The position numbers and the translations under genes are program-made. Source: Dryocola clanedunensis subsp. sulfonylureivorans (GTDB lineage Bacteria; Pseudomonadota; Gammaproteobacteria; Enterobacterales; Enterobacteriaceae). Taken from it: a DNA stretch of 64,000 nt. The stretch is taken from positions 205,830 through 269,829 of the forward strand of contig NZ_JAERMU010000005.1 in the NCBI RefSeq assembly GCF_016756775.1. The letters run 5' to 3'. The notes below the pieces were generated by a model. It had not been told where the DNA came from. It saw only the letters and a program-made list of their open reading frames with translations, and ran no database searches. Below, one piece after another: positions 27,810-35,733 of the stretch (its first letter is position 1; the number at the start of each line of letters is the position of its first letter).

Positions 27810-28856
27810 ATGACAGCATCGCCAGCGTATTACGACTTTTTACTTGAGACCATTTCACCGGAAAGTCCCTGCGGGATAAATCTTGAGTATGATTCCGCTT
27901 TTATTATGTTGCAGTCAAAGTTACAGCCGAAATTAGGTGCTGAGTACGGTAACTTTGTTGAAGCAGCAGATCCCGTAAATTGGGTTGAAGTTGAGCGAGA
28001 ATGCCTTGGGCTATTGCAAAAATCCAGAGACATCAGACTGGTCATTGTTCTGATGCGCTGTCGGATTCGGCAGAAGGGCCTTAGTGCATTGAATGAAGGG
28101 CTAAGCGCACTGGATGCTTTATTGAGGCAATTTCCGGACGATCTCTATCCACAATTGATGGATGAGGGAGAGTTTGAACCTCTGATGCGAGCTAATGCTC
28201 TTGCAGAACTGGATGCTATTGACAGCCTCTTATCCGATATACGCAGTCAGTCTCTCCCTTCTGCATCAGGACTCCAGATAAGTGTCAAAGAGTACGAGAA
28301 AGCTTACTCTTCAAACAGAGACGAAGAGGCACTTTCTCAAACCAGCCTCCATTTACTCAAGCAACATTGGGAAGAACGGGCCGATGCCACCCTCCTCTCT
28401 TTGCAGCAGGCAGCGCAGACGCTTGAAGGTATTATAAGTCTGCTTGAAACATCGCTTGGTGAAGACGCTCCCGACTTCGCCCGCCTTAAAGGCATTTTAA
28501 ATTTGTTCGCTTCGGATCCAGCTGCTGTCCCAAAACAAACCCCGGAAATCGAGCACATAGAAGACGAACATGTGATTGAGCAAGAAAATGAGGGGGTAGA
28601 AGAATTAGCGGAAGCCCCCCAGCCGCCTGGTAAGACAACGGTCCGTCCGTCTAACAATCCGGGCATCATTGAATCACGCATTGATGCGCTATCACGGCTG
28701 CGTGAAGTGCGAGCCTGGTATGAAAAGACTGAGCCAAGTAGCCCAGTTATCCTTCTTCTGAGTTTCGCGGAAAAAACCGCCGGTATGAGTTTTTCAGCGT
28801 TAACAAAAATGATTTCCTCAGAGATGATTGCTCAACTGTCCATGGAGGGAGAGTAA
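27810..28856 (+). CDS. tssA: T6SS assembly cap protein TssA
   Basis: TssA directs tube and sheath polymerisation. The product of 348 residues has the ImpA N-terminal domain near its start (SPESPCGINLEYDSAF, GAEYGNFVEAADPVNWVEVERECLGLLQKSRDIRLVIVLMRC). A variable acidic middle leads to a C-terminal segment SRIDALSRLREVRAWYEKTEPSSPVILLL typical of short TssA forms. The ATG at 27810 follows AGGGAAGAG; a GTG four codons upstream also exists. The adhesin gene starts two bases after its stop. Confidence 0.93.
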   Translation: MTASPAYYDFLLETISPESPCGINLEYDSAFIMLQSKLQPKLGAEYGNFVEAADPVNWVEVERECLGLLQKSRDIRLVIVLMRCRIRQKGLSALNEGLSALDALLRQFPDDLYPQLMDEGEFEPLMRANALAELDAIDSLLSDIRSQSLPSASGLQISVKEYEKAYSSNRDEEALSQTSLHLLKQHWEERADATLLSLQQAAQTLEGIISLLETSLGEDAPDFARLKGILNLFASDPAAVPKQTPEIEHIEDEHVIEQENEGVEELAEAPQPPGKTTVRPSNNPGIIESRIDALSRLREVRAWYEKTEPSSPVILLLSFAEKTAGMSFSALTKMISSEMIAQLSMEGE

Positions 28857-28858
28857 AA

Positions 28859-29857
28859 ATGTCTATTCGGTTAATGCTGCTGGCATTGATTATTGTTGTG
28901 ATAAATCACGCGGAAGCTCAATGCACCTGGTCAGCAAGGGGGGCACCACCGGCAACTTTTGTCATTCCTGGAGACACGATTGCGGTTGATGTTACTGCTC
29001 CTGCGGATACCACTAACCCGATAATCACCTATAACTCAGCGCGACAGGCCAGTGCTGTGTGGTTCGATTACTGCGAGAATGGAGGGTTATTTGGCAAAAG
29101 CGTAATAAATTTAACCAATCAGGACACGTCAACAAAAATATACCCCACAAACATTGACGGCATAGGTATAAAAGTTCGCTGGAGTAACGGCAGTGGGATA
29201 GGTGAGTTCCCCTCTCAAGCAGTAATCGACTTTGGACCTGATGACGGCCCAGTGGGTTCAATTAATTATCCAGCTGGCAGCTATTTTATTATAGAAATAT
29301 ATAAAACGGCTTCTAGCCTGAGCCTGAAGGATCCACTTGGCGATATTATCGTTCCAGCAGAAGAAATTGCTTATAACTGGGTTAACGCTGATAGTCCAGC
29401 CAACTACGGGCAAAGACTAGAAGTGGGCATGTTGAAACTTATTTCAACCCCGTCATGTGTTTTTAACGATACGAAAACCATTGATTTCGACACGGTTACA
29501 GCGCGGACATTAACGACTAATGTTGAGCGCGATCTGAATTTTGCGATGACCTGCCGCACAGACTATGGCACTTATTCAGCTAGCGCATCTATTTTTACCA
29601 ACACCCCCTCAGCGGATGGGAGCTATATAAAAGTAAATGATGCCGCTGGCAATAGCGAACGTATGGGCATCAAAATCAAGAATGCAAGTGGTGCAATTGT
29701 GAAAATCGATGGCTCACAGACTGAAAGCATCAGCAATATTATGAGCGGAGATCCCGCCAATTTTCACTGGAAGGCAGTCTTGTTCCCGATTTCGACAACC
29801 CATCCGACGAGCGGAAACTTCACCGCTCGAGCAGAAATATTAATGCAGCTTAATTAA
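28859..29857 (+). CDS. Two-domain fimbrial tip adhesin
   Basis: The 332-residue protein has a signal peptide (LMLLALIIVVINHAEA) ahead of the mature QCTWSARG. It is longer than a pilin. The N-terminal ~190 residues would be a receptor-binding lectin domain of unknown specificity. The C-terminal part is a pilin domain with paired cysteines (STPSCVFND and FAMTCRTD) and a typical end (FTARAEILMQLN). It starts two bases after tssA with a strong GGAGGGAG site, so it is expressed with the T6SS baseplate genes rather than with its usher on the other strand. Its role as adhesin is inferred from layout and length. Confidence 0.85.
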   Translation: MSIRLMLLALIIVVINHAEAQCTWSARGAPPATFVIPGDTIAVDVTAPADTTNPIITYNSARQASAVWFDYCENGGLFGKSVINLTNQDTSTKIYPTNIDGIGIKVRWSNGSGIGEFPSQAVIDFGPDDGPVGSINYPAGSYFIIEIYKTASSLSLKDPLGDIIVPAEEIAYNWVNADSPANYGQRLEVGMLKLISTPSCVFNDTKTIDFDTVTARTLTTNVERDLNFAMTCRTDYGTYSASASIFTNTPSADGSYIKVNDAAGNSERMGIKIKNASGAIVKIDGSQTESISNIMSGDPANFHWKAVLFPISTTHPTSGNFTARAEILMQLN

Positions 29858-29884
29858 CACAACTTTATGTAAACGGAATTTCAC

Positions 29885-31222
29885 ATGAAGACTGACCAAA
29901 GTATTTTTATTAGCATTGCTAGTTATCGCGATGCAGAATTGGTACCCACCTTGCTGGATATGGTTGAGAATGCTCATCAACCCGCCAGGTTAAAAATAGC
30001 GGTTTGCTGGCAGCACAACGATGATGAAACTATTTTCAACGTCCCGGGCATCACCTTTGTGGAAAAAACCAGCCACAATGGGCTGGAACTGTATACCTTT
30101 AATTGCCAAGGCGCACGTATAAATGTATTAAGCGTTCATTATTGTCAGAGCCGTGGAGCATGTTGGGCAAGGCATTTAGCTGAAAGCCTTTATCAAGGTG
30201 AAGATTATTTTTTGCAAATTGACTCTCATTGTCGTTTTGTCGACAAATGGGACGCTGAAATGGTGACCATGTTAGAAAGTTTACGTCATCAAAGCGAAAA
30301 ACCTATCCTGTCAACATATCCACCAGGTTATGAACCCGACGTTGAAGACAGTAAAAAATATTTCACAAACAGGTTAATTTTTCGCGAGTTCACCCAGGAT
30401 GGCTTAATTATGCTGTCCTCCACTACCATCAATGCGGAAGCACCCGTGCGCGGCAGCTATCTTGCCGGAGGATTTGTCTTTGCTGATGGTAGCTATGTTG
30501 TTGATGTCCCTAACGACCCAAACATTTTTTTTGCCGGTGAAGAGATCGCCATGGCAGCCAGAGCTTTTACTCACGGTTACGATGTTTATACCCCACATAA
30601 GATTTTGTTATGGCACTACTATGAACGTCAGAATAGTAGCAAAGTTTGGGGCGACCATAGTAATGAAGCAAAGCAAAGTGGGATTGTTGAAAAGGCCTGG
30701 TGGGAATGGGACAAAATTTCAAAAAGCCGCGTCAGAACAGTACTGGGGTTAGAAAATCCTCCCTGTGACCTTGGCCCTTACGCTCATGGTACCAAAAGAA
30801 CTTTCCGCGACTTTGAGAATACAATTGGCGCACTTTTTCAAAGCAGCTCTGTCAGACCTGAGGTGACCGGGAAGGAGCTCGTCAGCTATTTTTCCCCTCA
30901 AGCCTGTCTCGCCGAGGGCTGGCTAGACGAAATGGTTCATCCTAATAAAAAGACCGTGAGCTTTACGGCTGAGGAATTGGCCTATTCGGAACCAGATATT
31001 GCCTGGTGGCACGTTGGTGTCTACAGCGAGGAAAACGTTCAGCTGAATAAACAGACGCTTAAAAAAGATGAGATCGAAGCACTGTTAAAGAAACAGGGCG
31101 ATGACACTATCAAGCTTTCACTCAAGTTTGATTCTCAGCCAAATCAAAAGCCACATGTTGTAAGAGTCTGCCCCTTTTTCGAGACCCAGGGTTGGGGTGA
31201 CACGGTGGAAAAATCATGGTGA
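29885..31222 (+). CDS. Cytosolic GlcNAc-transferase-like glycosyltransferase
   Basis: The 445-residue product resembles the bacterial members of the Skp1-type GlcNAc glycosyltransferase family (PF11397). It opens FISIASYRDAELVPTLLDMVENA, then has SVHYCQSRGACWARHLAESLYQGEDYFLQIDSHCRF. The DSH at 113-115 fits the metal-binding DXD-like motif, and the SRGACWAR block is the family signature. There is no signal peptide or membrane segment, so it acts in the cytosol. It lies 27 bases after the adhesin gene and overlaps the next gene by seven bases. The acceptor is unknown; fimbrial or T6SS proteins are candidates. Confidence 0.82.
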   Translation: MKTDQSIFISIASYRDAELVPTLLDMVENAHQPARLKIAVCWQHNDDETIFNVPGITFVEKTSHNGLELYTFNCQGARINVLSVHYCQSRGACWARHLAESLYQGEDYFLQIDSHCRFVDKWDAEMVTMLESLRHQSEKPILSTYPPGYEPDVEDSKKYFTNRLIFREFTQDGLIMLSSTTINAEAPVRGSYLAGGFVFADGSYVVDVPNDPNIFFAGEEIAMAARAFTHGYDVYTPHKILLWHYYERQNSSKVWGDHSNEAKQSGIVEKAWWEWDKISKSRVRTVLGLENPPCDLGPYAHGTKRTFRDFENTIGALFQSSSVRPEVTGKELVSYFSPQACLAEGWLDEMVHPNKKTVSFTAEELAYSEPDIAWWHVGVYSEENVQLNKQTLKKDEIEALLKKQGDDTIKLSLKFDSQPNQKPHVVRVCPFFETQGWGDTVEKSW

Positions 31223-32976
31223 AAAGCCAAAGCGTATTCAATAAAATAGTCAGCATTGATACTCTGCTCTCTTTTGACGGCATTATACCTTCATTATCTG
31301 AATTCCAGTTAAATATGGTTGCTCTCATTGAGAAGTTTCATCATGTCCTGCTCAATGAAAAACAGGCTCAAGACTCTGTCGAAGAACTCTGCAAGGTTGT
31401 CTGTATTTATATTGACAGCCGTGTTTTAAAAAGCGCAAATGGTATGTTCGACTCATGGCAAGGATATATGCTTGAGCATCACTTTTATGGTTATGAGCAT
31501 GAAAATAAAGACAAGTCTCTCATCGACCAGCTGAGTGAATTAATTAATAATAGTAGAAATAAAGTGCAGCACTACGCTGTGCAACTATTGTTCATGTTGC
31601 AGAATCTAACTGGCAATGACGAACGCATTGCAGAAATCCTTGCCAGATATTCGGTGCCTAAAGCTTCTGGCCCGGCAGCTGATTCAAAAACTGTTAGTAC
31701 GCACAGGAATATCCCTTTTTCCCAGGCGATATTTATTATCGGCCCTTACGCTATTAAATGGTTTTCAGATGTTCAGAATCATACAGCCGTGCGTTTTGAC
31801 CAGGGCACGGTCTGGCTGCTTGCAGCAGACACGAATGAGATGCAGATAAAAATCTCAAGAATAAAATCAGAGCATCCACAAACTCAAATCATGGCATTTT
31901 TCCCATTATTACCAGATGGCCATGATGACATCAGTATGTTGAACAGTCGTCTGACCGGCTGGTATAACTCATTTTGCAGCCTGAAACTTCCAGAGCCGTT
32001 ACCCTTACTTTTTGCATTCTATGGCAGATTCAGCAAAGAACGCATCGCCCACGATCCTGACAGAGCACTCTGGTTTGGTGATTATGATGTCATGAGCTCA
32101 TCAACCACAAATTTTACCGAACAAATTAATATTCTTAAAAACCAGCTGATTAAGAACGGTAGCGCTCACTCTTATTTCGCCACTCAGCGAACAGCTATGA
32201 CGGAAGTATTCTGTGAGTGGCTCGACGAAACTGGATTAACCAAGACATTTCAGCAAATGTTTACCCTACTTCCGCTAAAACTAAGCGGCGTCATGCTCTC
32301 AGATCATTGCTGTGGATTTTCTCGTCACGGCGCATGGTCCCGTTGGCTGGAAGAAAAATATGGCGTGCTACCCGGGCTTTCATCGCAACTGGTTCTTCCC
32401 ACTTTACCGATAATTAAAACTATCGGGATCCCGGCTCAGGCAAATATCAGAAATGCGAAAACCTTCAATATACGCACTAAAAAATGGCGCCTTTTGACAT
32501 TAGCGGGTGCAATAGGTCTGATAGTGATCGCATCTCTGCTCGTCGATAAAAAGCTTCATAACAATTACCTGCCTGACCTGGAGGGATTCAAGTATCTCTT
32601 TGGCTCGCAAGCTGCCCCGGATCTTAAAACCCTGACAATTGATAATTTCCCATCAGGTATTTCAAAGCTAACGCCTGCGCAGGAACAACAATTACGGTCA
32701 TATTTGCCTAAACTAGAGCAAAGCCCTGAGAACTATTTTCTTCTTTTAGGTTATTCCGACAATGCAGGAAATACTCAGCAAAATCTTAAATTATCCCAAC
32801 AACGTGCTCAAGCTGTTCGCACCTGGCTTATCAATCACATGGCATTGCCTGAAGAGCACTTTACCGCTCTTGGTGCAGGGGAAACCAACCCTGTAGTCAG
32901 CAACAAGCAACTACGCAACAGAGCCAAAAACAGACGCGTTGAAATCATTCCCTTATCAACAGAACAAAAAAGGTAG
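31216..32976 (+). CDS. T6SS-associated inner-membrane protein with C-terminal OmpA domain
   Basis: The 586-residue protein has a large N-terminal cytoplasmic region (about 1-420) that I do not recognise. One membrane segment follows near 425-443 (LTLAGAIGLIVIASLLV), then a periplasmic OmpA-like peptidoglycan-binding domain (FLLLGYSDNAGNTQQNLKLSQQRAQAVRTWL ... NRAKNRRVEIIPL). The ATG at 31216 lies inside the end of the glycosyltransferase gene, so translation is probably coupled. OmpA-domain proteins occur in many T6SS loci as envelope anchors. Here TssL also carries such a domain, so this is a second anchor. Confidence 0.85.
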   Translation: MVKSQSVFNKIVSIDTLLSFDGIIPSLSEFQLNMVALIEKFHHVLLNEKQAQDSVEELCKVVCIYIDSRVLKSANGMFDSWQGYMLEHHFYGYEHENKDKSLIDQLSELINNSRNKVQHYAVQLLFMLQNLTGNDERIAEILARYSVPKASGPAADSKTVSTHRNIPFSQAIFIIGPYAIKWFSDVQNHTAVRFDQGTVWLLAADTNEMQIKISRIKSEHPQTQIMAFFPLLPDGHDDISMLNSRLTGWYNSFCSLKLPEPLPLLFAFYGRFSKERIAHDPDRALWFGDYDVMSSSTTNFTEQINILKNQLIKNGSAHSYFATQRTAMTEVFCEWLDETGLTKTFQQMFTLLPLKLSGVMLSDHCCGFSRHGAWSRWLEEKYGVLPGLSSQLVLPTLPIIKTIGIPAQANIRNAKTFNIRTKKWRLLTLAGAIGLIVIASLLVDKKLHNNYLPDLEGFKYLFGSQAAPDLKTLTIDNFPSGISKLTPAQEQQLRSYLPKLEQSPENYFLLLGYSDNAGNTQQNLKLSQQRAQAVRTWLINHMALPEEHFTALGAGETNPVVSNKQLRNRAKNRRVEIIPLSTEQKR

Positions 32977-32986
32977 TCACACTCAC

Positions 32987-33466
32987 ATGAAGAACACGCC
33001 GACTCAAGCTTATTCACTTTATGAAGGAACCTTTCTTTCTCCTGCGCCTGTTCAGGATCGGTCAGTAAATATTCTCATGTTCAGAGATCCTGATAATAAT
33101 GAATATAATATCATTATCAACAGGGCCCGACTTGAAGAAAAGCAGAGCGTCAAGAATTACTGTGAATCTCAGATGGAAGTATTGCGTTTTAAGCAGCCGG
33201 GATTTCAGATCGAAGGTAAATTATTAACCAGGAAAATTGGCCCAGCAAAAATATCTGTGACGCAAGTTGCGAATCGTTTTTTGCAAGAGGGGAAAACTGT
33301 ACGTCAGGTCCAGTCTATTATCCAGCTGCCAGTTGATGTAAAAAAAAATCCAACAGGACTTGAGTTAATTATTTTCACTCTTAATGCAACAAATGATTTT
33401 ACAGAATATCAGCGTAAGCACTACGTTCAGGTATTAAATAGCTTCAACCCTGGTGACTGCAAATAG
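32987..33466 (+). CDS. Eag-type T6SS effector chaperone (DUF1795/DcrB-like)
   Basis: This 159-residue cytosolic protein fits the DcrB/DUF1795 family used as Eag chaperones, which shield N-terminal membrane segments of PAAR- or VgrG-linked effectors before loading. The pattern YSLYEGTFLSPAPVQDRSVNILMFRDPDNNEYNIIINRARLEEKQSVKNY is characteristic, and there is no lipoprotein signal. The ATG at 32987 is chosen because upstream in-frame sequence lies inside the OmpA gene. No membrane-segment effector is present in the locus, so the client must be elsewhere or has been lost. Confidence 0.8.
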   Translation: MKNTPTQAYSLYEGTFLSPAPVQDRSVNILMFRDPDNNEYNIIINRARLEEKQSVKNYCESQMEVLRFKQPGFQIEGKLLTRKIGPAKISVTQVANRFLQEGKTVRQVQSIIQLPVDVKKNPTGLELIIFTLNATNDFTEYQRKHYVQVLNSFNPGDCK

Positions 33467-33490
33467 GTTATAAAGCAGCAAATTTGAGCA

Positions 33491-33528
33491 TAAGAGTCTT
33501 ATCGAATGGTTAATCGACTGGACTCTTA
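33491..33528. terminator. Weak stem-loop between Eag gene and LuxR-type gene
   Basis: TAAGAGTC (33491-33498) and GACTCTTA (33521-33528) can pair across a 22-base loop between two convergent genes. The loop is long and T-tracts are short, so this is only a candidate bidirectional terminator. Confidence 0.3.
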
Positions 33529-33543
33529 CTCAATCTCTCGGTC

Positions 33544-34140
33544 TTACAGACACAATGTGATTTCACTCTGTTGGCTGTAACGTGCGATGAATGTAGCGTA
33601 CATGTAGAACTCGAGCCTGTTTTCCATGCCCATTTTATTTATTGCATTACGATAGTGTGTTCCCACTGTTCTATGGGATCTTTTGAGTATTGCAGCGATA
33701 TCCCCTGTATCATTACCCTCTCCCATCAGTCTCATTATTTTATTTTCAGTCACAGAGAGTTGACGGTGTTTTTTTATACCAGCGCAACGGCAGAGATCAT
33801 CTCTACGGGATGAATGACTACCCATCACTGCAATTGACAATATTTTTTTAATCTTACTCTTAACATCTGAAAAATCGTTATTTCTACAAGCCATAGGGAT
33901 ATGAACAATCAAGCGATTTTCATTATTATTTTTGAGTAATTGCAAGGTCGGCTTTTTATAAAGTATGATGCTCACCATAAAATCCCTAAAAATTATGCGG
34001 GAATGGTTGTGCTCACTCGTATGCATAGATGAATTCTGAAATGTATCCAGGTAAACTACATTTTCACCAAGCTCAAGCAAAAGCGCTTTGATCCCCAGGT
34101 GATAATATGTGTTATCAGTTTTTATGACTACTTCTAGCAT
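33544..34140 (-). CDS. LuxR-type transcriptional regulator at the island edge
   Basis: The 198-residue protein has a C-terminal LuxR/NarL-type helix-turn-helix (LSVTENKIMRLMGEGNDTGDIAAILKRSHRTVGTHYRNAINKMGMENRLEFYMYA). The N-terminal ~120 residues look like a degenerate receiver-like domain without a clear phosphorylation site. Such proteins commonly regulate fimbrial or capsule genes in enterobacteria. It is convergent with the Eag gene and probably controls the fimbria/T6SS locus, by position only. The ATG has an AGAGGTAT site. Confidence 0.88.
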   Translation of the reverse strand: MLEVVIKTDNTYYHLGIKALLLELGENVVYLDTFQNSSMHTSEHNHSRIIFRDFMVSIILYKKPTLQLLKNNNENRLIVHIPMACRNNDFSDVKSKIKKILSIAVMGSHSSRRDDLCRCAGIKKHRQLSVTENKIMRLMGEGNDTGDIAAILKRSHRTVGTHYRNAINKMGMENRLEFYMYATFIARYSQQSEITLCL

Positions 34141-34717
34141 ATACCTCTTCCCTGAAATAAGTGCCGACCATCATTTTCTACAACATGCAAATGTGTAGTA
34201 TCAATATTTATTGATATCGGTTAAATTATTTGCAATCATATTCAAAGAATACAATTTTGTTTTTTATAAATAAAATAACACGAGAAACAACTCCCCATAA
34301 CCCTTCAGCTTATGCTCTAAGTCATCTGGTGTATAAGGTTCTTCTCTATGCCAGACTGGCACTCTACGTTATAGAGACAACATCCACTTATTATTGCTCA
34401 AAATCAAGAAATAACACCACGCCGAATTCCGAAAAAAAACATACCCTGAAGACTGCTGATATATATTTCTCTCCGTACGACAAAGATGGGCGCAATTTAT
34501 ACTTAATAAATGTTGTATTTAAGCATTACTATACTATTACTAAAATTACCTGACCGTCCTGACAAACGATCCTACTGAATTGTTAATCGCCGGAACAAGT
34601 TTATGAATACGGCTTGTTGGCTCTGAGGCGGCCAGGGCGAGAACATCAGGCTGGCGAAAACCTGCTGGTTCCGGTAAAACTGAGGTTTATTGTGGCTATT
34701 AAAGAAGGAACGCCCCC
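34141..34717. other. Intergenic region spanning the right edge of the island
   Basis: 577 bases without a supported gene. The left ~415 bases are strongly AT-rich like the island and hold the promoter of the LuxR-type gene. From about 34,555 the composition shifts to that of the core genome, marking the likely island boundary. The last ~160 bases presumably hold the ltaE promoter. A 107-codon frame at 34230-34553 has no recognisable product and is not called. Confidence 0.6.
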
Positions 34718-35719
34718 GTGATAGATCTGCGCAGCGACACCGTAACCCGCCCTTCCCGAGCAATGCTCGAACGGATGATGTCCGCCCCAACCGGTGATGA
34801 TGTTTACGGTGATGACCCGACGGTTAACGAATTGCAGGCCTACGCCGCAAAAATCAGCGGTAAAGAAGCGGCACTGTTTTTACCGACTGGCACGCAGGCT
34901 AACCTTGTTGCACTGCTGAGCCACTGCGAACGCGGTGAAGAATATATTGTTGGCCAGCTGGCCCATAACTATCTCTATGAGGCCGGCGGTGCCGCAGTGC
35001 TGGGCAGCATTCAGCCTCAGCCTATTGAGGCGAATCAGGATGGTACGCTGCCGCTTGATAAAGTCGCCGCTAAAATCAAACCTGACGATATCCACTTTGC
35101 CCGCACAAAGCTGTTAAGCCTTGAAAATACCCATAACGGTAAAGTCCTGCCCCGTGAGTATTTCCAGCAGGCATGGGAATTTACCCGCAACCGCAATCTG
35201 GCCCTGCATATTGATGGCGCACGTATCTTTAACGCCGTCGTGGAGTATGGCTGCACGCTTGAAGAGATCGTGCGTTATTGCGACTCCTTCACCATCTGCC
35301 TGTCAAAAGGCTTAGGCACGCCGGTGGGTTCCCTGTTAGTCGGTAGCCATGACTACATCAAACGTGCCATCCGCTGGCGTAAAATGGTCGGCGGCGGTAT
35401 GCGTCAGGCTGGTATTCTGGCTGCGGCGGGACTGTACGCGCTGGAGAACAACGTCCAGCGACTGAAAGAAGACCATGAAAACGCCCACTGGCTGGCTGGT
35501 GAGCTACGCGAAATCGGCGTTGACGTTAGCCGACAGGATACCAATATGGTCTTTGTCCGCGTGCCGACGGAGGAGGCCGAAAGCCTTGGCAAATTTATGC
35601 GTGAGCGCGGCGTGCTGATGAGCGCAGGCCCTGTGACCCGTCTTGTCACGCACATTGATATCAGCCGCGAACAGCTCGCCGAAGTGGTTAGCCACTGGCG
35701 TGCCTTCGCACAACGCTGA
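34718..35719 (+). CDS. ltaE: Low-specificity L-threonine aldolase LtaE
   Basis: LtaE is a pyridoxal-phosphate enzyme that cleaves L-threonine and L-allo-threonine to glycine and acetaldehyde. The 333-residue product matches E. coli in length and begins [20 protein letters not shown]. The PLP lysine lies in [14 protein letters not shown], and [10 protein letters not shown] carries the PLP-contacting region. The start is GTG at 34718 with AAGAAGGAA in front, as in E. coli. ybjT follows after 14 bases. In E. coli it is directly downstream of poxB. Confidence 0.97.
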   Translation: MIDLRSDTVTRPSRAMLERMMSAPTGDDVYGDDPTVNELQAYAAKISGKEAALFLPTGTQANLVALLSHCERGEEYIVGQLAHNYLYEAGGAAVLGSIQPQPIEANQDGTLPLDKVAAKIKPDDIHFARTKLLSLENTHNGKVLPREYFQQAWEFTRNRNLALHIDGARIFNAVVEYGCTLEEIVRYCDSFTICLSKGLGTPVGSLLVGSHDYIKRAIRWRKMVGGGMRQAGILAAAGLYALENNVQRLKEDHENAHWLAGELREIGVDVSRQDTNMVFVRVPTEEAESLGKFMRERGVLMSAGPVTRLVTHIDISREQLAEVVSHWRAFAQR

Positions 35720-35733
35720 AAAGGGAGTCAGGG

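Noticed and set aside
34230..34553. A 107-codon plus-strand frame in the AT-rich island edge
   Set aside because: The product resembles nothing known, has low-complexity composition, no convincing ribosome-binding site, and overlaps the likely promoter of the LuxR-type gene.
1408..34717. Integrase-driven genomic island with att sites
   Set aside because: No integrase, tRNA gene or matching direct repeats were found at the two edges.
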